Below, in pieces: positions 45,241 to 56,500 of a stretch of DNA of 64,000 nt (position 1 is the stretch's first letter; every line of letters begins with the position of its first letter). This DNA is from Cryptomeria japonica. Taxonomy: Eukaryota; Streptophyta; Pinopsida; Cupressales; Cupressaceae. Below the pieces are notes generated by a model. That model searched no databases. It saw only the letters and a program-made list of their open reading frames with translations, and was not told where the DNA came from. The stretch is from assembly GCF_030272615.1 (NCBI RefSeq), contig NC_081415.1:623843740-623907739 (forward strand). The letters are read 5' to 3'. The position numbers and the translations under genes were made by a program.

Positions 45241-45562
45241 TTCTCTATGAATACATACAAAAACATATAATACATGAATATCTAGATTGATTTGTATATA
45301 TATTTCAATGGAAGAAATCATTTCCAAACACACAAATTTTGTAGACGCATCCAATGGAGGGCAAGATATTTTCAGAATCGATTGGTGCTCCATTTACACT
45401 CATCTGATTCTCTATGAATGCATACAAAAGCATATAATACTTCAATATCTAGATTGATTTGTATATGTATTTCAATGGAAGAAATCGTTTCGAAACACAC
45501 AAATTTTGTAGACGCATCCAATGGAGGGCAAGATATTTTCAGAATCGGTTGGTGCTCCATGT
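45241..45562. repeat. Tandem duplication, period 167 bp
   Basis: Two adjacent copies (45241-45407 and 45408-45562). Both carry TCTATGAAT, TTTCAATGGAAGAAATC and CAATGGAGGGCAAGATATTT in the same order, with a few substitutions. It lies about 500 bp beyond the stop codon of the RING-H2 gene. Confidence 0.88.
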
Positions 45563-46040
45563 CTACTTGAAAATTTTGAAGTACACTTGATCAGATAGAG
45601 TTATACTTCACATCTACGTTAAGCAAGAAAACAACATAATAAAAAATGAACAAATTTTATTGAATATAGGACCACCTATTTTGATTGTCGGTCAGTACAT
45701 GTTTAAATATTTTTCTGTGTGATATTATCTTTGACAGTGATTAGTTTTATACGTTAGACTGTGATCCAACCCCAACAAATACCAGACAAGGAAGGCCAGC
45801 CATGTGATAAAGGCAATAAAATTGAATATATGTCGCCACTTTTGTATACGCTGTTTAATTGTATATTGTATATGGAACCAAACAAGAAGTTGAAGAGCCC
45901 ACAACTGTGACCAAAAGTCTAATAAAAGTAAAATATTATGATGAAAGAGCAACTCTTTTGAAATCTCTCCCATGTTTAATTCTCTGTATTTACACTTATA
46001 ATCCTGAAGAAATATACCATAATTAGAAAACTACAAAGAG

Positions 46041-46568
46041 TTATGCTATGACAAAATCCTCAGCAAAGAAATGAGAAATCCTATCTACAGCCCATGATAC
46101 ATCCTCGCTGTTATCTCCTGTATCAACAGTCTGAGGCACAAGAGAAGATCTGCAAAGAGGGCAGGTATTCTGGTCATGATCAAGCCATTTATCCAAGCAA
46201 TTCTTGTGAAATATATGGCAGCAATTACAGAGCTCTCGAATTTCATCATCTTCTTCAAATGAACTCAAGCAAACAGCACACTCATAATCCGCTTCACTTT
46301 CACAGGTCCTCTGCATGAAATCTCCAAAAGTAGCAATGGGCAAGCGCTGTCTGATAATTTCTGCAGAAGCAGAACATTCTTCATTGACTGAACAATCCTG
46401 CCATGGAGAGGTTTCAGATTCAAAGCAATCTAGAGCCCACAGAATAGCGTTTTTTACAAACGCCAATAAAAATGCAACGCGCAGCACCAAACGAGGAATT
46501 ATCAGAATATATTGACCTGCCAAGAAACCCATAAAGGAGCTACCACTCGAACAATCCAACCCACCCAA
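46041..46568 (-). CDS. RING-H2 finger E3 ubiquitin ligase-like protein
   Basis: A 175-residue single-exon gene, the only intact host gene seen. Residues 97-139 form a complete RING-H2: C97-X2-C100-X15-C116-X1-H118-X2-H121-X2-C124-X11-C136-X2-C139. A Trp (W128) follows, as usual for E2 contact. Residues about 14-46 are hydrophobic ([20 protein letters not shown]) and probably anchor it in a membrane. The [23 protein letters not shown] block and the size resemble the small plant BRH1/XERICO/RHA2-type proteins, which ubiquitinate targets in hormone and stress signalling. That placement is inference. The ATG at 46568 is chosen as the first in frame before the hydrophobic segment. An AATAAA-like signal on the minus strand lies near 45655. 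Confidence 0.88.
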   Translation of the reverse strand: MGGLDCSSGSSFMGFLAGQYILIIPRLVLRVAFLLAFVKNAILWALDCFESETSPWQDCSVNEECSASAEIIRQRLPIATFGDFMQRTCESEADYECAVCLSSFEEDDEIRELCNCCHIFHKNCLDKWLDHDQNTCPLCRSSLVPQTVDTGDNSEDVSWAVDRISHFFAEDFVIA

Positions 46569-46600
46569 TACCTTACGATGTAAACAGAAACCAAATAAAT

Positions 46601-46695
46601 AAACAACCCAATTGGTCAGGAAATGTAAGCAGAAACCCTAAAACAACCCAGTTGATGAGGAAATGTCAACAGAAACCCTAAAACAACCCAGTTGG
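46601..46695. repeat. 40-bp tandem repeat with telo-box motifs, upstream of RING-H2 gene
   Basis: AAACAACCCA recurs at 46601, 46641 and 46681 with period 40, giving 2.3 copies. The two full units each contain AAACCCTAA (46633-46641 and 46673-46681), identical to the plant telo-box. The block lies 33 bp 5' of the start codon, in the probable 5' UTR or promoter. Confidence 0.85.
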
Positions 46696-46926
46696 AATTT
46701 TAGCACAGCGGGCTCAAAGGAGCAGATGGGTATAAAAATCTGTGGAATTGTAGATGACCCAAATGGATTCCCACAAGATAAGCTTTGCCCTACCACAGAC
46801 GTGAATCCATCAATTACAACCTATCCGATTCAATACACAGTGAAGTCCAGCTATACAGATGTAAAAGCATGGTAAATTTCAAACCGACCAGAATTGGACG
46901 GCTCAAGAAGAGAATCTGATGGACCC

Positions 46927-46945
46927 TGGGAATATATATATATTT
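46927..46945 (-). promoter_or_regulatory. Possible TATA region of RING-H2 gene
   Basis: An AT-alternating run reads as TATATATATAT on the minus strand about 360 bp upstream of the start codon. It is a candidate only; a low-complexity AT run can occur by chance. Confidence 0.3.
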
Positions 46946-46949
46946 TATC

Positions 46950-49785
46950 TTAGCACATTGAGTATGAACGGCTGGAGCAGAGGAAGACTAAGAGAACATT
47001 TCAACCAGAATATAAAGCCATTCTATTTCACATCGCCCCTGAGCATTCAATAGGAATCTACAAAAGCAGTATAGACGGAGGAGATAACATAAAGTTGCTG
47101 TAGCAGTCTTATACTGTTGTCCTTGCATGGACATGAGAATATAGATAAGAATTTTGACTAAATCAATGGTTTCTGTTCATCTTTCGTAAGTACGTATCTA
47201 TCTTAACAACTTACTTGTTTTCTTACTGGATGGAGGAAAGTAGGTAGAAGGACTGAATGGTATAGGGAGGTTACCTTTCTTCACCTTTTTATCTCATGGA
47301 GGTAAAGTATAATGATATTTTTATAAATTAAAGCCTTGTAGATCAAGATTCCCATCCTCATCGCCTATTGTTTGGCTGTAGGTACAATAATAACGGCCCC
47401 ATTTTGTAGCTGTGAGAGAAGCCTTTTTCATAATATATTCTAAAGGTGGTTAAATGATATAGACAATTTGGACTGATCTAGTAAAATGGTAAATGTATTA
47501 TGTGCATAAAGTTAACAATGTGGCAAAACATCAGAATTATCTGGAAGACAAGAAACAAGGTTGCGAATAAAATATCAAGGAAACTACAAGGAAACCTTAC
47601 TCGAAAGAAAAAGATATTGCTTCCTCGGGTAAGAGAGAACCGACTTATATAGGAAAGACCAAAGAAAATTAATTTTTAAGGATTATGTTTTGAGGCATTC
47701 GGATTGACTTTAATGGTGAGTAAATGTTGATTTGTGTCTTTTATTGGTTTTTTTTAAGTAGTATAACATTGTTTTTTTTGGAGGATTTAATGTTATCTAT
47801 AAAGACATTTTAGCAATCTAATATGGGAGCACGAGCCTTTAGGTTGAAAACCTCTTTGGCTAAGAACCAAGGACTAAGGGATATTAATTCCATCAAATTC
47901 GTTCAGGGCATCATCGCAATCACATCCCTTATGATGTGGGGACCTTGCACTCAACAAGACTATTCCTATGGACTTATTTAGAGCTATTCAACTTTACCAA
48001 TATATCAAGGGTCCATTGTCTAATATTATAGTTTCAATATATTAATAAATAGTAATTAATTTTGCATTATTGGTTAATAGATTGTATCTATTTTCGCTGT
48101 AATATTATAAGGAGATATTAAAATTATATGTTTTTCTGAACATAAATTAATAAAACATTTTTATTCACTATAATGAGGCATCTAGTTTGTTCACCATATT
48201 GGCAAATGAGTATAAGACTATTTCAAGGCATATTACAATTGTTTTATGTCTAACAATATATTTTAATTTTAAACCTAATATATCTCCAATACCATTTTTG
48301 ATATATGGACAAGAATAAACATGCATTATGATAGTATATACCTTGATAGGAAACCATTGTTGGCTTCTGAGTAGATGAAGGAAAAGAAAAAAAGAGGTTG
48401 TATGTGATGAGTCAAATAGAGTATTAAAAATCTAATTATATGAAATGATGGTAGAATAATGTTTAAGGATATAGTAAATAAGGGCGATAGCTATTCTCTA
48501 TACAAAATAAAATGTCATGTCATAATAAGACATTATGCTTTATCCTCCATTTGGGGGCATGATAACAACATACATTGTTGGCAATATATCTTTTCGTTGA
48601 TGTCTACTTGATGTCTAACAATACATGTTTCCATTGAGGAGATGATTGGTGTATGTATTGTTGTCATTGATATATCAAATGTTGTATATTGGGCGTATTG
48701 AAGAGTAGTTGTGCCATTTTAGATTGATTAGTGATATAAAAGACAATCTAGAGGTACATAAGATATGTATTGATACACATGATTTATGCCATAGTTATAT
48801 AATTCAGTCACCTCGATTGATGTATAGAAGTCAGTTGAGTAACATTTTAGTTCAGATTCATAATTGAGTGATTGAAGAAATTTGTATAAGTGTAGAAACG
48901 TTTATTTTCTTATGACTCTTTGTTGGTAAATTGCTATGCATTTTATTGTATTACATCTTATTGTTGTGTGGTTTAGGTCTTAATATTTGAAGTGTGTTAG
49001 GTGTCTACTATCAAGTTTTCAAATCATATATATTCTACAAAAAAAATATAAGGATTTGTTTCTAGGATCACAGTTTGACAGTGAAGCGTGTGTCAGTATG
49101 ATCACTAGATGCTCCACATACTACCACAGTGATTAGTATGACCATACTATTTGGGGAGGATATTAAGGATTGTGCATTGGATCAGTGATATGAGTTTCAG
49201 TTGTATTGGTGTTTTGGTACATAGTATTTACTATGTTGATGTCACACAGTCTGTCTAGTATGAACAATGTTTACCAATCTAGTGATGTTGTTCTTTTGCA
49301 CCAACACTTGTTGATTGATTACTTTTCCATATGTTTTTAGAAATTTTGCAGATAATCTATAGTTCCTTCATATTTGTCTACATAATGTTTTGAGTCTCTT
49401 TTCAATGGTAAGGAGACAAACAATTAGAAATTTTGATAATGGTGTTGAAATTTGAGCCGATTGGCTATGTTTCTTTAATTATGGATGATCTTGACCTTAT
49501 TGGCTTTTAAGGATGTGGTATGACATGGTTGGTGTTTAGTTAAGTCTTAGGTTGAGTTGCAGCCTATTTTTGATGATTATGAATGCATTGGAGGCCTAGC
49601 TATGTTGTTTTGCACATTTCATTTGCTAAGTCCTATATGAGATGATAAGGAAGGATAAATAATTTTTAGAGATGTGAGAGTTGATTTGAAGAATTTTAAT
49701 GTTCAAAATCAATCATTGATATATAAGATGATTATGGGGTCTGTAAAATATTTGTGACAAAATATATGAGCTTTCAAGAGGACTA
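46950..49785. other. Intergenic AT-rich region
   Basis: No supported gene. Around 48550-48710 there are phrases such as TTGTTGTCATTGATATATCAAATG and GGGGGCATGATAACAACA, reminiscent of Copia LTR starts and PPTs. They may be a very old LTR scrap. Confidence 0.4.
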
Positions 49786-50844
49786 TGTTAGGTCCCAGAG
49801 ACAACTGAGAGGAGGGGGGGTGAATTAGGTGTCAAACAAATCAAAACCAAAAACAACTTAACCAACTTAATGCTTAATACCAGTAAACTAGCTAAGTATG
49901 CCGGTAGATAGTTTTAATAGTTAATTGCTATACCGGTAAAGATTAATGCATGAAACATAAACACAAAGTCATCCACAACACATGACACCAATATTTGTAC
50001 GTGGAAATACTGTAAGGGGAAAAACCATGGTGGGAAACCTTACCCACAATCAGATGATACTACTGCAAATAGTAAGTGTACACAAATGGGGTCTGCACAT
50101 GCAGAAAGGCCAACAACCTAGAGCTCACTGCTCAATCACAAAATGTGAGTCACACTGACTACAGTTGGATGGTTAAATCCAATAAGGATGTACTGCACAA
50201 AATAGCATCTTCATATGGTGGATTCAGTACTGGTGTAATGTTGATATGCTTTCACAAAAACCTAGCTTCACCTTCAAATAATGTTTGTGTGTATTGCACT
50301 ACTTAATCTCACATATACCTTCACACAATTCTTTTTCACATTCCACACTTGATCTTACAAGTAAGATCTTACATTTATACCATAACCTAAGACCAATTTT
50401 AGTAGGTCGGCTCTACAACATATTACAATAAAAACATTTTACAAACAATATAATATCCGATGCAATAACTGATTGAACATGTCGGCTTAATGCATTTACA
50501 ATAATAATTAATCATCTCCATAGTATGCTATTCTGATCTGGAAAAGATAAACCTGCCGGTGTAACCCTAGATAACCCTGGACCTATTTGTCGATAAAAGC
50601 AAATATGCAAATATGAATATATCAATGATTAATTCATTAAGATAAGATGTCCACATGATGTCTTCGATATTACCAAGTGTCTTCCATATCATTCCAAGTG
50701 TCGGCGATCATTATATCCTATCGGTGAACCATATACCAGTAACTGTGCAATAGTTGCTTGCTGGTGAATGTTGTTGGATGTCCAAAGTGCTAGTGTTTTA
50801 GTAGGTGTTGACATCAATGACAAAACCATACCAAAATGCCAACA
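49786..50844 (-). repeat. Copia-3 3' LTR
   Basis: In plus coordinates it starts TGTTAGGTCCCAGAGAC and ends ATGCCAACA. The adjoining ATCTCCCGCTTT is the complement of the polypurine tract. Confidence 0.92.
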
Positions 50845-50856
50845 ATCTCCCGCTTT
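50845..50856 (-). promoter_or_regulatory. Copia-3 polypurine tract
   Basis: The minus strand reads AAAGCGGGAGAT directly before the LTR start TGTTGGC. A second C-run of the same kind (TCTCTCCCCCTGG) lies at about 50983-50995. Confidence 0.75.
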
Positions 50857-51220
50857 GGCATTGATGGCAACACAAGATAAAAAAACCATCAAAGTTCCAA
50901 AACAAAAATGCCAAAAACCAACAATCTTGAAAAATATCATAACCATAATACAGAGAGTAATAGTCTCTCCCAAATGACAATCTCTCCCCCTGGGAGCAAC
51001 ATGTTTTATCCAAAGTTCCTCTAAAGATAATGTGTTTTTCAATAGATATCTCTACCCCTTTGACATCAAATGCCAAAGTTATAATAAAACCAAGTTCATA
51101 TACAAAATACCATTCAATTCAATATACCAACTACTCCCCCTGAGAAGTAGCTTCCTCATCAAAGACCAGAGTAAAAGATTTGTCTTTTAATTATGTCGGT
51201 TGATGACAATAATCAACTTC

Positions 51221-54200
51221 CTAAGTCTTTACCGGTGGTGGTATGACTCCAAGCTGATCTCTGAGATATTCAAAAGTCTCCTTAGGCAAAGGTTTTGTAA
51301 AGATATCTGCAAGTTGTTCTTTAGTATTCACATAAACCAGTTTTATCTCCTTTTCTTCAACTTTGTCCCTTAGAAAGTTCAGTTTGATAGAAACATGTTT
51401 TGTTTTAGAATGTAGTACTGGATTCTTAGATATATCAATTGCTGCAGTGTTATCACAATATATAGTAATAGGTTCCTTGAATTTTACCTTTATGCCTTTT
51501 AGCATTTGCTTAAGCCATAGTACCTATGTACAATTAGTTGCTGCTACAACATATTCTGATTCTGCTGTTGATAAAGATGTACAACTCTATTTCTTACTCA
51601 ACCAAGAAATTAGTCTATTTCCAAGAAAGAATGCTCCGTCGGTGGTTCTTTTTCTATCATCCACATCTCCTGCCCAATTTGCATTTGTGTATGCACATAA
51701 TTCAAAGTTTTTCATCTCTAGGATACCATAATCGAAGATTTATAGTACCTTGTAAGTACCGGAAAATCCTTTTTACTGTTGATTCATGATTTTCTCTAGG
51801 ATTACTTTGAAATCTTGAAACAATACATACTGCATTCATAATATCAGGTCTGGTTTGTGTCAAATACAGTAAACCTCCTATCATAGATTTGTATCTAGTT
51901 GGATTAACAGGTGTAGATTCATCCCTTTGAGATAATTTGTCATTTGTAGTCATAGGTGTGCTTATCGGTTTAGAGTTCTCCATCCCAAATTTCTTTAGTA
52001 ACTCTTTTAAGTATTTGGATTGACTCAAGAATATACTTTTATTAGTCTGTGAAATTTGCAATCCTAAAAAGAATTTTATTTCACCAATCATAGACATTTC
52101 AAATTCTTGCTGCATTTTAGTAGAAAATTCCTTACATAAACCATCTTCTCCTCCAAAGATTATATCATCGACAAATACTTCTATAATCAAGATGTCATCA
52201 TTAGTTATTTTGTAATATAAATTGTTGTCTGCATTTCCTTCAGTAAAACCAACCTTTAAAAGATACTTATCCAATCTTGCATACCAAGCTCTTGAAGCTT
52301 GTTTTCATCCATACAGAGCTTTCCTTAACCTGCAAATCATATCATTGTCATCTGTCAAAGAAAATCCATCAGGTTGTTCAATGTATACTTCCTCTTCAAG
52401 ATCTTCATTCAAAAATGCACATTTAATATCCATTTGATAAACTTTGAGGTTCTTGTGTGCTGCAAAAGCCAAGAATAATCTGACTGCCTCAATTCTAGCT
52501 ACTGGTGCAAAGGTTTCATTGTAATCAACTCCTTCCTTCTGAGAATATCCCTTACACACTAGTCTTTCTTTATTTTTGACAACCTTACCATCTTCATTAA
52601 GTTTGTTTCTGAATACCCATTTGGTTCCAATTACATTTTTATCTTTAGGTCAAGGAACTAATGTCCAAGTGTTATTTTTCTCAATTTGTTCTAATTTTTC
52701 TTCCATAGCTTTAATCCAAAATTTGTCTTCGCATGCCTCATTAACAGATGATGGTTCAATTTGAGAAATAAGACATACCTCTTCATTTGCCAATCTTCCT
52801 ATTGTCATAACTCCTTTAAACTTGTTTCCAATTATCTGATATTTAGAATGATTCAATCTTACATACCGAGGTGTCTTTGTTTGTTGTTGTTGTTCAATTA
52901 TTGTGAAATCCTCAGATGGTACCGGGGTAACTGGATCTTCATTCTATACCAGTGGATTTAGTGTAGGTTCATTTGTCACAATTTCTATTGCCAGTTCAGA
53001 GTCTATATACCTTGATGTTCCTCTGAATTGTTCATCAATTTTTACATTTGTACTCTCAACAATTTTCTGCAATCTCTTGTTAAAACATCTATATGCCTTG
53101 CTCTTAGATGGATAACCAAGAAATATTTCTTCATCACTTCTAGGATCAAATTTCCCAGTATACTCATATCTTGTGATATAATATTTACTTCCAAAAATTT
53201 TGAAATACTTAAGAGTAGTAGTATTACAAAATGATAGTTCATGAGGGATCTTATCGGTTTCACCTTTGATGTCAAATTTGTTGAATGTATAGACTGTTGT
53301 GCTGACTACTTCTCTCCAATACACATGTGGTAAATTTTTTTTCTCATAACATACTTCTTGCTGCATCTAAGATAGTTTTTTTTTTCCTTTCAACAACTCC
53401 ATTCTGCTGTGATGTCTGAGGTGTTGATAGCTGTCTACTGATTCCATTCACTTCAAAAAATGTATTAAAGTCCTTAGATGTGAATTTGCTTCCTTGATCT
53501 GATCTTAAGCATTTTATTTTCTTACCAGTTTCATTTTCTACCATTGCTTTGAATAGTTTGAACTTTCCAAGTGCTTCTGTTTTTTCTCTAAGAAAAGTAA
53601 CCCGACACATTCTAGAATAGTCATCAATAATTAGCATGAAATATCTATCACCTTGTAAGCTTTTAGTTCTAGATGGACCACATAAATCAGTGTGAATCAA
53701 ATCAAGAGCATTATTGGATTTTTCAGGAATACTTTTGAAAGTAGCTCTAACTTGTTTTCTAAATTGAAATTCCTTACATATTGTATTCTGAGGTTTGACA
53801 ATTTTAGGTAGATCTCTAACTTCCTTAGAAGTACTGATCTTTACCATGAAATCAAAGTTTACATGACAGAGTCTCTTATGCCATAACCAACTTTCATCTA
53901 TATGTGCAATCAAGCATGTTTTTTCACTGTTATTCAAATGAAAGATATTACCTTTAGTCTGATTACCAGTTGCAATTTCCAAACTAGTTCTATTCATGAT
54001 TTTGTATTTTGCATTTTTAAATTGTAAGTGAAATCCTTTCTCAACTAATTGACCAACACTTAAAATATTATGCTTTAATCCTTCAACATAGTAAACATTG
54101 TCAGTGTTATGCTTACCATAAAGAGATATTGTACCCTTACCATTGATTGAACAGGCTTTGTCATCTCCAAATCTTACTAAACCTCCATTGTATTCTTGAA

Positions 54201-55377
54201 AGTTCAAGAATTTACCTTTGTCTCCTGTCATATGATGTGAGCATCCTGAGTCAATGATCCATTCATCCTTTACTTCAACTTTAGCTGCTAGGGTGTATTC
54301 TATTGGTTGAGCAGTAGGTGCCGGTTGATCTTCTGTTATAGAAACAAAAACCCATGCATTGTCTACCGAATCCTCATCAGAATCATCAGTTACACCTTCA
54401 TCAGCAATGTAACAAGATTTGTCTTTGTTCTTTTTAAATCTGTATCTCTGATATTCAAGATTAGGCTTGTATGTTCTTCTAGCTTCTTCTCTTACTCTGG
54501 GATGTCTATCAAGGCATCTCGAAGCCATATGACCAATCTTATTGTAGTTAAAAAATTTAAAGGGTGCTTTACCTTCATACTTACTTCCAACTAGACCTTT
54601 AGGCATTTTCCTTGCAAAGAGTGCTTCAAGTTCTTCAAGTTATTCATTTTCTTTCCTACTTTCTTCAAGTTCTCTTGCATAAAAGGCTTTCAAATCAGAT
54701 TTGTCAAATGATGGAGCAGATGATGTTGATTCTTTAACGGATAAATCTGTCTTAATAGTAGCAACAAGACCAAATTATTCAATTTCAAAAGCTGAAAGTT
54801 TCCCAATCAATGTATCCCTAGTTACTGATGTATTAGGCATTGTTCTTAACTCATTTATAGCAGTAACCTTCATTTTATATGTCGGTGGCAATCCTCTTAA
54901 AACTTTTGAAACAATTTCATCCTCACTTAAGGTTCCTCCACAACATTTAATACCCAAAGAAATTTAATTTACTCTTTCCATAAAAGTAGAAATCCTTTCA
55001 TCTTCTTCCATTTTTAGATGTTCATACTTGACCCGGAAGCTTTCAAGTTTTGCAATTTTGACTGTGGAATCTCCTTCATTCAGTGTTTCCAAATGATCCC
55101 AAATAGCTTTAGCAGTAGACCTATCTGATAGTCCCATGATTTGTTGATCTGATAATGTGCTCAAAAGTGCTTCTCTTGCTTTGTAACCATTTTCCTCATC
55201 TTTAGCCAAGTTAGTTGGACTGGGTTGACCAGCTACAACAATAGTATAACCTTTCTTTGTAACTTCCTAGACGTCTTTTCCAATGCAATTTAGATGTGTC
55301 TCCATTCTGATCTTCCATATGCCATAGTTGGTTCCATCAATTTTAGGATTGTCCTTCCTGAAATAGTTAGTAGACAT
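51221..55377 (-). pseudogene. Copia-3 gag-pol polyprotein, frameshifted
   Basis: The start is the ATG at 55377 (MSTNYFRKDN). Gag has an in-frame TAG near 55267 and further stops near 54961, 54775 and 54640. A 420-codon block (53344-54606) follows, with a zinc knuckle (54514-54555) lacking its first two Cys (Phe and Tyr instead). The block then has protease IIDSGCSHHMT, pre-integrase WHKRLCHVNF and integrase with HTDL, RSDQG and QNGVVER, so the D,D35E triad looks complete. A frameshift at an A-run (about 53333-53342) follows. RT (52856-51702) has FVDDIIFGG intact and a TGA near 52305. RNase H follows with a frame change near 51700 and ends with FTKPLPKET near 51270. It is the best-preserved pol in the window, though still broken. 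Confidence 0.93.
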
Positions 55378-55420
55378 TGGATCTCCTCAAGCTGTTAAAC
55401 TTTTGCAAAAGAGGACTAGG

Positions 55421-55433
55421 CTCTGATACCAAT
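55421..55433 (-). other. Copia-3 primer binding site (initiator Met-tRNA)
   Basis: CTCTGATACCAAT on the plus strand, the complement of ATTGGTATCAGAG, next to the 5' LTR. Confidence 0.9.
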
Positions 55434-56495
55434 TGTTAGGTCCCAGAGACAACTGAGAGGGGGGCGGTGAATCAGTCATCAAATAAATTCAAACCAAAAA
55501 CAACTTAACCAACTTAATGCTTAATACCAATAAACCAGTTAACTATTCTAGTAGATAGTTTTAATAATTAATTGCTATACCGGTAAAGATTAATGCATGA
55601 AACATAAAAACAAAGTCATCCACAACACATGACACCAATATTTGTACGTGAAAACCCTGTAAGGGGAAAAACCATGGTGTGAAACCTTACCCACAATCAG
55701 ATGATACTACTGTAGATAGTAAGTGTACATAAATGGGGTCTGCACATGCAAAAAGGCCAACAGCCTAGAGCTCACTGCTCAATCACAAAATGGGACTCAC
55801 ACTAACTACAGTTGGATGGTTAAATCCAATAAGAATGTACTGCATAAAATAACATCTTCATATGTTGGATTCAGTATTGGTGTAATCCTGATATTCTTTC
55901 ACAGAAACCTAGCTTCACCTTCAAATGATGTCTACGTGTATTGCACTGCTTAATCTCGCATATACCTTCACACAATTCTTTTTCGCATTCCACACTTGAT
56001 CTTACAAATAAGATCTTACATTTATACCATAACCTAAGACCAATTTTAGTAGGTCGGCTCTACAAGATATTACAATAAAAATATTTTACAAACAATATAA
56101 TATCCGATGCAATAACTGATTGAACATGTTAGCTTAATGTATTTACAACAATAATTAATCATCTCCATAGCGTGCCATGCTGATCTGGAAAAGATAAACC
56201 TACCGGTGTAACCCTAGATAACCCTAGACCTATTTGTCGGTAAAAGAAAATATGCAAATATGAATATATCAATGATTAATTCATTAAGATAAGATGTCCA
56301 CATGATGTCTTTGATATTACCAAGTGTCTTTCATATCATTCCAAGTGCCGGTGATCATTATATCCTGTTGGTGAACCATATACTAGTAACTGTGCAATAA
56401 TTACTTGCTTGTCGGTGAATGTTGCTAGATCTCCAAAGTGCTAGTGTTTTAGTAGGTGTTGACATCAATGACAAAACCATACCAAAATACCAACA
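55434..56495 (-). repeat. Copia-3 5' LTR
   Basis: Full-length partner of 49786-50844. The outer end reads ATACCAACA, followed by AACTA. Confidence 0.92.
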
Positions 56496-56500
56496 AACTA

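Larger units (their letters stand above)
49786..56495 (-). mobile_element. Copia-3: full-length Ty1/Copia element (second family)
   Basis: LTRs of about 1.06 kb (49786-50844 and 55434-56495) flank a minus-strand gag-pol region with a Met-tRNA PBS and polypurine tract. The flanking five bases are GACTA (49781-49785) and AACTA (56496-56500), a target-site duplication with one G-to-A change. It is distinct from Copia-1/2 in LTR sequence and protein, but shares the C-run plus CTCTCAGT motif near the LTR 3' end. The LTRs differ by several percent by eye. Frameshifts and a few stops make it non-autonomous. Confidence 0.94.

Noticed and set aside
46663-46875. Plus-strand open frame upstream of the RING-H2 gene
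   Set aside because: It starts inside the tandem repeat, has no motif, and lies in the likely promoter of the minus-strand gene.
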